In this document: positions 50,671 through 59,317 of the stretch, piece by piece
How positions within the stretch are numbered: position 1 is the stretch's first letter
Layout: each line of letters opens with the position of its first letter
Assembly (NCBI RefSeq): GCF_016801865.2
Contig: NC_068938.1
Span: 372,001-436,000 of the forward strand
Direction of reading: 5' to 3'
DNA length: 64,000 nucleotides
Origin: Culex pipiens pallens
Taxonomy: Eukaryota > Arthropoda > Insecta > Diptera > Culicidae
Notes under the pieces: generated by a model
The model's database searches: none
Seen by the model: only the letters and a program-made list of their open reading frames with translations
Told to the model about the DNA's origin: nothing
Made by a program: the position numbers and the translations under genes

Positions 50671-52802
50671 TAGTTTAATATTTGACATTCAAAATACCGA
50701 GTAGTGTTATTTTACAAAAAGCAAATTTTTGCTCTCTTTTTATTAGCAACATCATTTCTCGGACACAAAGCCTACTAGATTAATTAAACGTGGCTGCTCC
50801 AAATCCCACTGCGGCGAGAGCATCTTCGCTTTAATCACTGGGGCATCTGATCAAACTCGTTGCATCACTCCTCCATCGATCGACTTTGTGGGGTCGATTT
50901 TACCGCAACGCAACTAAAATCAATAAGATTAGCAAAAACACTCTTGATCCCAAAAAAAGTGGGCAGCTCGCGAGAGAGATGCTATCGATATCGTTGCATA
51001 AATTATCAGCATCATCCTCTCTTAGCACCGCGGAATCCCCCAAAAAATTAATTGAATATTTCGCCATACCATTTTTCAAGAAGCCGCGCAAACGGTTTGA
51101 AAAACGAGCTCATCGTTTCGAGAAAGAAAGCCGGCAGCTGTGCTGGGTGGTCGGTCGGCACAGTCGGTTGATGAAACCAGGTAACTTACAAACAAAAACA
51201 CAGGTCGATGAAGAAAAAAAAAACAAAACACAATGCTTCCGTCTGATTCCCGGGCCCAATATCGCTCGATACGTGTGTATCTTGGGCGGCGTACACAACT
51301 GGTGTCGAGTTGGAATGCATACGCGCTATGAAACAGCTTTTCATTAAATTTTGAAAGGGGGAAAACAATGGTCAACGTGGTTCAGCTTTTCCTTCGGCCC
51401 TTTGAAATGTCTAATGAAGCGAATGTTTAAACACTTGTCCGGAATCAATTTCCTTCCCCCGCGCCCCAAACTGGTGGGTTGGGTGTTGGTTTGCCACAAA
51501 TTTCGCTCGATCACTTCTAGGGGTGGGACAGACTGGTTCAAAGTTCAGTTGCAAACTGATTGTCGCTAGTGCGGGAGTTAAAATGAGAACGCCGAAGTTG
51601 ATGCAGAGATCTTCTGGTTTGAAACACAAAACTAAGCATGGGATAGAAAAACATACGGTAAGAATTTTAATTTTGAGGCAACACATGTTGTGCCCAAATT
51701 GATAAACATTTAATTAAAAATGATTCCAACCATGACTCACCAAACATTTATCGAATCAGCCAACCCTCACGAATCACCTGTCCCGAAGGGGAAGAGAACC
51801 TTCAAAATGTATCGTATTCGGTGCGAGGGATCGAATTCAATGCGTTTTAATTACCGCCATTAGCTCTTGAAACTACTCACGTCTCAAGGGAGTGCAGAAG
51901 GCCATGGAAAAGATGCACCCCCAGCAATCGATAAATTTCAATTTGGCACCGCCAAGTCATGGCCTGCTGCGGTGATTCCGAGTTTAACCGCAGCGCAAAA
52001 TTGAAGGATCGTGCGTCTCCACGAGCTGGTCACAACATGTGTTACCCCTAAATAAAAATCGCCTAAAAATTATCAGTGATGTTTATGGGAATTCCTTTCA
52101 CTCGGCGGTGATGGTGTTGTGAGTCAAAGTGCATACTGTAATACTTAATTTATTCGCGTACACTTACCGTTCGGTCGCGCCCGCGATGACATCATTGTGT
52201 GTTCCGCTACTCATTCACTCCAAATTTTATAAATAGCAATCTCTCCCTCACTTTTTGCTCTCTGTTTTGCTACCGCGAAAGCCATGCGTTTACGTTATTT
52301 TCTTTCCTGGCGGCGAGTAAAGTTACGTACATTTATTAATTTCTTACACATGGCGAAAGTCGCCTCCATCTCGCGACTGGGTCGTCTGTCAAAGCCATTA
52401 AGCCCCCCAATGCATCAACAACAACAATTGCTAGCGCGCTGCCTCTCCACGAATCTTTTTTTATTAGGATCGATTTGAGTAGCGCCAACAGTTTATGAAT
52501 TCATTTGGCGTCGAGGGGCATCGCGCGACAGGACAAAGTTGAATTCCTCAAGACGGCGGCGTCGTCGACGTCCCATAACGCATCGCATTTATCACCGAAG
52601 CACGACGTCGCTTGCGTCACATATTTGGCAATTTGGAAATATCGCGCCTGGGATATGAGTGGGGGTGGGGATGTCCGAGAAGTAACGCAACTCTACATGT
52701 TTTGCAAATTTACTTTTTTTTTCTGTGGATTTTTAGTCACGTTCTGGAAAAATCCATGACTTTCATTTTAGTTTATTTCCGGTTAACTTAACAAATTGTG
52801 GA

Positions 52803-52995
52803 GCCCTTCTAAAGAACCAAGCGTCTCCATTGAATATCCTTAGAATGAATTCATGTAGCTTTTTAGAATCACAACTCGACATTTTTTTTAAATTGGATGT
52901 CAGTAAACGCTTAAGTTTCGTCAAGGTATGATAGATTTGAGTTTCCTGAACACGCTCCCATCTTCAGAATTGAAGTTTAGTGAATGTCCAGTACA
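52803..52995 (+). mobile_element. Dispersed inverted-repeat family, copy 3
   Basis: It contains AACCAAGCGTCTCCATTGAAT, then GTCAGTAAACGCTTAAGTTT and GTCAAGGTATGATAGATTTG, then TTTAGTGAATGTCCAGTAC. It is the opposite orientation of the copy at 50461-50670. No transposase, no clear target duplication. Confidence 0.55.
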
Positions 52996-54332
52996 AAAAT
53001 AAAATTGTAAAATTCGGGTAAAAATCGTAAGCAATCATGCGCCCCCACCCCCTTATTTTTACTACCCTCACAGATTGTGTTAGCAAATCAATTGTATCGG
53101 ACATAATATTAATAAATGTTAACTTGTAAATTCATGTAAATTTTAGCAATTAAAAGACATCCCAAGTTATCCAAACTGCATACCTTGCCCATATGGCATA
53201 CACTTAAGCTTTGAATACACGCCGTTTATACTATACTAATGGTTGAGAGTGTATTTAAGCACACATACACACCGGGACCGTCGTATGTGCCTCTAGCTGG
53301 GAGTGGCTGAACTTTGCATACTATATCGTCGGCATCTCGTTACCGGAGGCCAACCAAGCCTCCCGCTAAAGACGCAGTTTCAACACGAATATTAGTTCTA
53401 GAGCGCACATCAAACAAAGTGTCAAACTGTGGAAACAACTTTTTATTCTGAATTATGTGGAACAGGGAATTATTAGTGAGGGTTTGTGTATTTTTAGTGC
53501 GGTTTTAAGACTTGAAATCAGTAGGCTATGGAAACGTATGGTTGTCTGCATTAATAAGAGTACTTAAGAATCATTCAATTCATTTATGCATTAAACAGTA
53601 ATGATGCATTCCAAGGCCTACTAAGTGAGCTACCTCATTTACCCTATTCCATTTCAATCCTTTTCACCAACGTTTATTTCAGTCATAATGAGGAACCCAT
53701 TTGACATGCACTCTAATTAGAAAGCATGGCCTGCTCAGCGTGAAATTTAATCACCCTTCAACGAATCCCTCAATGTCTCCAAGATTGAACTCCCAACTCT
53801 AAATCAGAGGATAACCTCGGTCTTGACACAAATAGACCACAAAACTCGGGCAAACATGACTCACTCGAGCTGGTTAATGCCATTAGTGAAAGAAAAACTC
53901 GGTGCCAGTCTTTGCGGCGGCAACGTACGCCCGAGCAGTGTTAGTGTTAGTTAGTCGCACTTTTGAAACGAGATTATTAACGTGAACCAAACGACGTTCA
54001 TATTTAAACACCCACACGACGACACCGACGTCGTCCCAGTAGCAAACCGAACAACTCTCCAATCTGTAAAGCTTGTCGTTTTTTTTTACTTTTTAAGTTC
54101 TCTCAATCTCGTTCTCGCGCGCGACGACTTTGCGTGCCAGAAACAACACACAAATCGTTTCCAAAATAAGCAAGTATTTAGTAGTTTCGAGCCGAGACTG
54201 ACGCAAAATCCGACTTGTGCACGATGCACGGCTGCCATTCTACACTCTGGCGCCATCCGATGCACTCTGAGAATTTTCGCTTTTTTTCTGTAATTTGAGA
54301 AGTTCGGAGTCTACGCCAGGCCTACTGTTTCT

Positions 54333-54398
54333 GGAGCACGGAGGGAAATTTACTAGTTTAAACAGAAAAATATGCACTCAAATTTCCCTCCGTGCTCC
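54333..54398. repeat. Perfect 19-bp stem hairpin
   Basis: GGAGCACGGAGGGAAATTT (54333-54351) pairs perfectly with 54380-54398 across a 28-base loop. Length and loop would suit a pre-miRNA-like or MITE-type hairpin. It lies 266 bases upstream of the acceptor at 54663. No homologous copy was noticed in the window. Confidence 0.7.
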
Positions 54399-54663
54399 TG
54401 CGGGGGTTGACCCGGCACACATGGCAATCGAAACGTACTTCCAAACGTTGGACACGTTAAATACCCAGCTGTTATCTTGCCGGCGAGTCGGGCCAACTGA
54501 AACCCCATGCTGTGTCGCCGGGCCAGAACATCCCAACACAACTGCAAAAAGGGTGCTGAATTATTCATGAATACGCTCGAAAAATGTTTGCTAAAATATT
54601 TCATTTCATTTCAAAGTGGCACCCCGTATTAACAGAAATCATTTTTCTCTTTTTCATTTGCAG

Positions 54664-54702
54664 GTATGTAAAACTAGAAGCTTAGCGCAATCACAGCAAC
54701 CC
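54664..54702 (+). CDS. Candidate 39-nt microexon / recursive-splicing exon
   Basis: A strong acceptor (TTTTTCTCTTTTTCATTTGCAG, ending 54663) is followed at once by GTATGT and, 39 bases later, by a consensus donor GTGAGT (54703). Read in phase 0, as the GoLoco exon requires, the 39 bases encode VCKTRSLAQSQQP without a stop. Two readings are possible: a cassette microexon of the Rapgap1-like gene, or a recursive-splicing ratchet point (acceptor abutting a donor) whose short exon is skipped in the mature mRNA. It sits 28.3 kb into the intron. RNA-seq junctions would tell. I do not recognise the peptide. Confidence 0.5.
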
Positions 54703-55413
54703 GTGAGTACACTACACCTCTATCAAATGAGATCTAGTTAGCATTGAAAAGCGCAAATAACGAGCAAAGCCCCCATCGACCACACTCAACACTGTATCGC
54801 GGCAAGCTCGCCATCCACTTGCCACATTGTAACGACCAACAAAAAAAAACTTTTCCTCAAATTTGAAGTTTATCCCCTTTTCCTGCAAACCACTTGAACA
54901 AACTTCCTTCCCACTGCACACAGACATGACATGTCTGTGTGCTGCGCCACAGCATACCTTCAGTCTCCACATGCCGCATGCAAGCGAAAAAGCCGGTGGT
55001 GCATGTTTTTGCATGCTAAATTTTCGCTTACTTGTAAACGCTCGGCACGTACATTTTCATGACCAGCCACCAATACAGAGTCTCAGCAGGCTGCGCTGCA
55101 CAAAACGTCAATCCTGCCGCGAGGAGCGTGTGTGTGTGTAGTAGGCCTGGCAGTAACCCACTCCGGTGCCGACGACGACGGTGAGGAGGCGCACACATGT
55201 TTTGCTTGTTTTGTTTTTGTTTTCAGGCGAGCTCTGAGAGAGAGAGAACGCGACGTTGTGATCCGGTTTGTTCGCTCTTTGCTCCGACTATCATTCACAA
55301 GTTTTGCGTTTCGGTTTCCGACAGTAGGCTGGGAAAAATTGGGTTGGATTTGAAGTTTGAGTCAGTTTCAACGAATCTTCTTAGTGGTAAAATTTACGCA
55401 GTAGGGCACAATA

Positions 55414-55660
55414 GTCCCGCCCGTGTGGATCAATCGGACCGCGCACTGGACTCACAATCCAGAGGTCGCCGGTTCGAATCCCGCGGCGGGCGCTCTAAAA
55501 TTCTTTGTGTAAATATGGGTATTCGGCGCCGTCGCTCCGTGCCATACTTTCATACACTTAGGAGCCCAGGGCGGCGAAGTCCTTGCAGATAAGAAGGAAG
55601 ACACTAGTGGTTGGTACAAGCAATGGTGGCCGACAGCTATAAAGTCAACTTCGTTTTTTC
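55414..55660 (+). mobile_element. tRNA-headed SINE, 247 bp, GCACAATA target duplication
   Basis: Positions 55419-55491 form a 73-nt tRNA-like head: acceptor arms GCCCG/CGGGC, anticodon arm CTGGA-CTCACAA-TCCAG (apparent anticodon CAC, Val) and B box GGTTCGAATCC. The A-box region is weak, and the acceptor arm carries a mismatch and a wobble. The head continues into an unrelated body that ends in a T-rich segment. GCACAATA flanks both sides (55406-55413 and 55661-55668). This layout fits a tRNA-derived, Pol III transcribed SINE rather than a functional tRNA gene. Confidence 0.75.
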
Positions 55661-56629
55661 GCACAATAATTACCATGCGTCCCCTTGTCTGATACTTTGA
55701 ATACTCCAGCATACTCAAATTTTGATAAATTACAATATTTGGTATGCATTTTCATTTTATTGGTTTTGTTTGTTCTCAAATTTTCTCTCTCTCCTTGACT
55801 TAAAACCAAGGTTGTTAACAATAAAATTAACGAGATTCGATAACGATGATTCTTTAATTTGCAATTTGGGTATGAAACGAAGCAAAATTTTGTATGCATT
55901 TTCACTTTATTACAGCTTTTGTGAAATTCGCACAAAATACTGTATTTTTTCGAAAATACTCAAATTTTCATTGTTTGCGATATGGGTTTCAACGAAGCAA
56001 AATGCGGTATGCATTCTACTTCAAAACAATCCAATGCATTTTACTCCAAATATTCCAACTTTCAATCAAAAAAAAAAAATAAAATTTTCATAATTCGCAA
56101 TTATGAATATGGTTATCTAATGAAGCGAAATTTGATGTGCATTTTCATTTTATCAGACATTTTTTGTAAATACTCAAATTTTCATAATTTGCAATATGTT
56201 TGCATTTTCACTATATTCAACACTGTTTTTTAAAAATACTTAAATTTTCACAAAATATCGTATTTCATGAAAATACAAAAAAAAAAAAAATTGCAACATG
56301 GGAATCAAATGAAGGGAGATTTTGTATGCATTTTCATTTTATTAAAAAAAATATGTAAAACAAGCCTTACCCGACAAACTTCGTCTTGACGTATAGCTTG
56401 TTTGCTTATTCATTCAGCCTTCTGTGATCAAAATGTGAGTTTACGTAAATTTTTCCATACAATCTGCAGATGCTCCGGAATCGGTCCCAGAGTGGCCAAA
56501 GTGGCATTTTTTTAGCATATAAACCTTCCTTGGGCTTACACGAACCTAACGCAACAAAAAGCGCCTCGATCCGACGTTCCGTGTTCAACTGATTCGCGTT
56601 CGAAAAAAACCATCGAAATTTTTTATATA

Positions 56630-57047
56630 CAGTCGACTCTCTGGCTGTCGATCTTCTCGATATCAATAATTCTCCATCTATCGATGAATTCTTCAGTCCC
56701 TTCAATCTGCATACTTCAATTATCTTCATTCCTCGATATTTTCCCTTGCTTGAAGGATCTCTTCCTCGACGGTCCCTTGGATTCTGTTTGCTTTAAAAAT
56801 CGCTTCCGGTTGTCAATAACTTCACTTTCTCATGGCTTGCATGGACATTTTTCTTGGCGAAACGAAGCTTTGAAGGGTGTTTGACATTAGTTTGTTTTTG
56901 TTTGATGGACGTTGCCATGATTCTCTCCCATAGCTGGGTATCAAGAAAAAAATATTTTCAATCGAGTCTTCATTTTGCATCGTTCTGTAAACTGATGATT
57001 CTCTTCCTCGACGGTCCCTTGGATATTGACAACCAGAGAGTCGACTG
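56630..57047. mobile_element. pogo/Tc1-mariner-like MITE, 418 bp, TA target duplication
   Basis: The termini CAGTCGACTCTCTGG and CCAGAGAGTCGACTG are inverse copies extending into GTCGAT…GATATC/GATATTGAC, with TA on both sides (56628-56629 and 57048-57049). CAG ends with TA duplication fit pogo-type relatives. Inside, CTTCCTCGACGGTCCCTTGGAT is repeated twice directly (near 56761 and 57002). No transposase. Confidence 0.75.
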
Positions 57048-57104
57048 TATATAGAAGATACTCAATTTCTCACAAAATATCGCTCTTTTTGAAAATTTCC
57101 ATAA

Positions 57105-57255
57105 GGGACCATCCATAAACCACGTGGACACTTTGGGGGGGGGGGGGTGTATGGCAATTTTCCACGCTCCATACAAAACGATTTTTTTTGTATGGACAAG
57201 GGGGGGGGTGGTTGAGAATTCCAAAAAAGTGTCCACGTGGTTTCTGGATGGTCCC
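57105..57255. mobile_element. PIF/Harbinger-like MITE, 151 bp, TAA target duplication
   Basis: The ends GGGACCATCCATAAACCACG and CGTGGTTTCTGGATGGTCCC are flanked by TAA (57102-57104 and 57256-57258). The inside holds two G-runs (13 and 9 G) and CCATACAAAA/TTTTGTATGG pairs. A three-base TAA duplication with GGG ends fits PIF/Harbinger MITEs. Confidence 0.8.
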
Positions 57256-57699
57256 TAATTAGCAATTCAGATAAATCAAACTCAAATATTCATTTTTTGC
57301 TATATGGGAATTTAAGTTTTAGTTTTTTTGCCCAATACTCAAAATATCTCTATTTTTTTAATTACTTACCAGACTGGATTATCCGAAGCCGATTTCCTAA
57401 TTTAAGCTTATTTTTGAAAGTTTAAACAAGTAGAATAAAAATAGCTCTCTAAAACATAATCAAAATAAATGTAATTTTCATAATTTTTTTTGTTTTAAGG
57501 AAGTAAATAGCTTAGAATTTTCAATACCTGTTTGTATCATTTTTACTATCGGATTATACTTGTACAAGAAGGTTTTTTAATGACGTTCAACGAATCATTT
57601 ATGCGATAAACTTTACATAATAGGCTTGGCAGCTCCAAATTCAGCACAAAATAATGCGTTTTCTTTGACTGATAATTTTGAACTATTTTCACTATAATG

Positions 57700-59179
57700 T
57701 CCCATTATTGCGTTAGATATTTTTTAAAACAAATTCCTTCACTAAACTTCTTCAACCAGCCTACTGTTCGTTCCATTTTCCACACAGTCCACACTCCCCC
57801 AACTCAGCTGCTGCTTGCACAGCCTGCTATGATCGCTCTCTTCGGCACGACTCTCCCAGCAAGAAAAACCAAAACATTCGCAGCATACTTTGCTCACCAT
57901 TCGCTCGGTAGTCGTCGTCGGAGGCGGTCGTGTTGTACCTCAGTCGTTCGGTGCGTCTTCGCCTACTACTTGGTTTGTACGTACTGTGTGGCTGCATATT
58001 ATTAGTGTACAATTACCTAGTGTGATGCCCGTTGCGGAACCAGAGTCCGGTTTTGTGTTACGACAACCGCGAGTTCTTGTTAGCAGCTCATGCAAATCGG
58101 ATTTCGCACATCTTGTAACCTGATCGTCGCAGGGGTTATGTGTGTTGTTCTTGGGGACACGTATCCGGTGATCGCGCGCAAACGGATCCGTGTGGCATTT
58201 CGCGTAGTAGGCGGCGGTGAATGTGCTGAAAAGTAGAAAGTGGTGATATGCAAAAATCAGTGAGCATTAAGGGGCCTTGAAAACTTACTCAACACACACA
58301 CACATAATTCGAGTACCGCCGATCGCCGAGAGTCGCAGCGCAGCGTGTTAATGAAAGTGCTGTTAGATTGGGTTGTTGTGTGAAAGCGAGAGTCGCCTGC
58401 TCGGATCGGATTCCGATCATTGAAAGTGGACCAGCAACAATCAATTAAACGGCTATTTTCGCGCCCAGCTTTGAAAAATTCGTTCGGGGTGGTTTCGCGT
58501 GCGTGTGTCAACTCCGCAGGAAGTGTGCGCGCACAGCTGAGTGAGATTTGTGGTTTTGGTGTTTTGGTGGCGGAGAAGAAAGTTTGGCGTTTCCTGTTTT
58601 GCTTCTGACTTGAAAAACGTTTTTTGGTCGAAAAAAGGAAAGAGTTGTGTGGCGTACTTTCTCGTCTGGCAGAAACAAAAACAGAAAAAAATCGTTTCGT
58701 CTGGAACGACACGCGCCTGCTCCCCTCGACACACACGCAAGGAAGCCGGCGATGAGTCATCGCCTGCTTGGGTCAGTGGAGGAATTGCTGGGAGGCAGTG
58801 TGTTATAAGGCGTTACATCAGAAGTCGTACGGCAGAACATTCGTCAATTTTCGTCCAATGGCTGGCGGAACCGTAATAATGTGCCGTCAAACTGGACTTG
58901 CAATTATTGAATTAGATTTCCTGCTCGGATAGACAGGGAGCTTTGTGCAAGTTCCAGCAAATTACCGTGTGTGCGTGTTCTATTGGTTCAGACGAGAAGG
59001 AGAACTTTTCGGACGGAACAATAATTGGCTTGGCGTGTGCTTGGGCTCTAGCTCATCATCATCCCCACCACCAGCAGCAGCAGCCGGTCTGGCCGATCGG
59101 CACCATTGGCTACGGCAAAGCTAGAACGGTGGCCTTCCACAACGAAGGGGGCGAACGGCGCTGGGTGCGTCAGGCAGTG
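57700..59179 (+). promoter_or_regulatory. Putative alternative promoter and 5' leader
   Basis: Composition turns GC-richer and repeat-free with many TCG/CGA words, as in the 1.0-2.4 kb leader. It runs to the coding exon at 59180-59317. An initiator word TCAGTCG lies at 57940. The coding frame is open upstream of ATG 59180 back to 58916, including a His/Gln-rich run (HHHPHHQQQQ), so translation could start earlier at a non-AUG codon; no in-frame AUG precedes 59180. The reverse-strand 167-codon frame at 58257-58760 is an antisense shadow of this leader. Confidence 0.45.
57940..57951 (+). promoter_or_regulatory. Candidate initiator (TCAGTCGTTCGG)
   Basis: TCAGTCG followed by TTCGGTGCG is a common form of insect TATA-less start site. 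No TATA box was seen upstream. It would start the transcript that carries the 59180 exon. Motif evidence only. Confidence 0.35.
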
Positions 59180-59317
59180 ATGGGGGTCCTCAGGTGGCGG
59201 GACCTGCCGGGGAGTCGCAACTCCGTCAACAGCAGCAGTTCCAACATCACCAACAACAACAACTCCACCAACATCAATACCATCAACAATAACAGCGGCG
59301 GCAACGTTCGCGTTGAG
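59180..59317 (+). CDS. Putative alternative first coding exon, possibly of the Rapgap1-like gene
   Basis: ATG 59180 opens 46 codons: MGVLRWRDLPGSRNSV, then a low-complexity Ser/Asn stretch typical of dipteran proteins, ending …GGNVRVE at a good donor GTAAGA (59318). It closes in phase 0, the same as the GoLoco exon and the 39-nt exon, so all three could feed one downstream exon. Codons show the C/G third-base bias typical of mosquito genes. If it belongs to the Rapgap1-like gene, this promoter would produce a form without GoLoco, comparable to mammalian Rap1GAP and Rap1GAPII, which differ by the N-terminal GoLoco. It could instead be the first exon of an unrelated gene. Confidence 0.55.

Larger units (their letters stand above)
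26367..54663 (+). other. Second large intron, rich in foldback elements
   Basis: It opens with GTGCGT after the GoLoco exon and would run to the acceptor at 54663, or beyond the window if that site is only a splicing ratchet. Parts with nothing recognisable beyond AT-rich or low-complexity sequence are 26560-27290, 34860-38300, 40480-42370, 44630-48120, 49650-50450, 50680-52800 and 53000-54330. Open frames in these stretches are short and show no family signature. The mobile elements and satellites are listed separately. Confidence 0.5.
55690..57340 (+). repeat. Diverged tandem repeat with TATGCATTTTCATTTTAT core
   Basis: Cores of the type TGTATGCATTTTCATTTTAT recur near 55743, 55891, 56009, 56137, 56200 and 56325, mostly 120-145 bases apart. 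They are linked by AATACTCAAATTTTCATAATT and GCAATATGGG…GAAGC phrases. Related pieces (ATACTCAATTTCTCACAAAATATCG near 57058 and ATATGGGAATTTAAG near 57301) continue after two MITE insertions. Short ORFs here repeat one another and are not genes. Confidence 0.65.

Noticed and set aside
50886..51347. 153-codon + strand frame
   Set aside because: Begins with a non-ATG start, Lys-rich low-complexity middle from A-runs, no family resemblance, no splice context.
55419..55491. Functional tRNA-Val gene
   Set aside because: Weak A box, imperfect acceptor stem, no Pol III terminator right after the tRNA-like part, and a fused body with target duplications: better explained as a SINE.
58257..58760. 167-codon reverse frame
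   Set aside because: Antisense to the putative leader of the 59180 exon; Phe/Lys/Arg-rich composition without domain.
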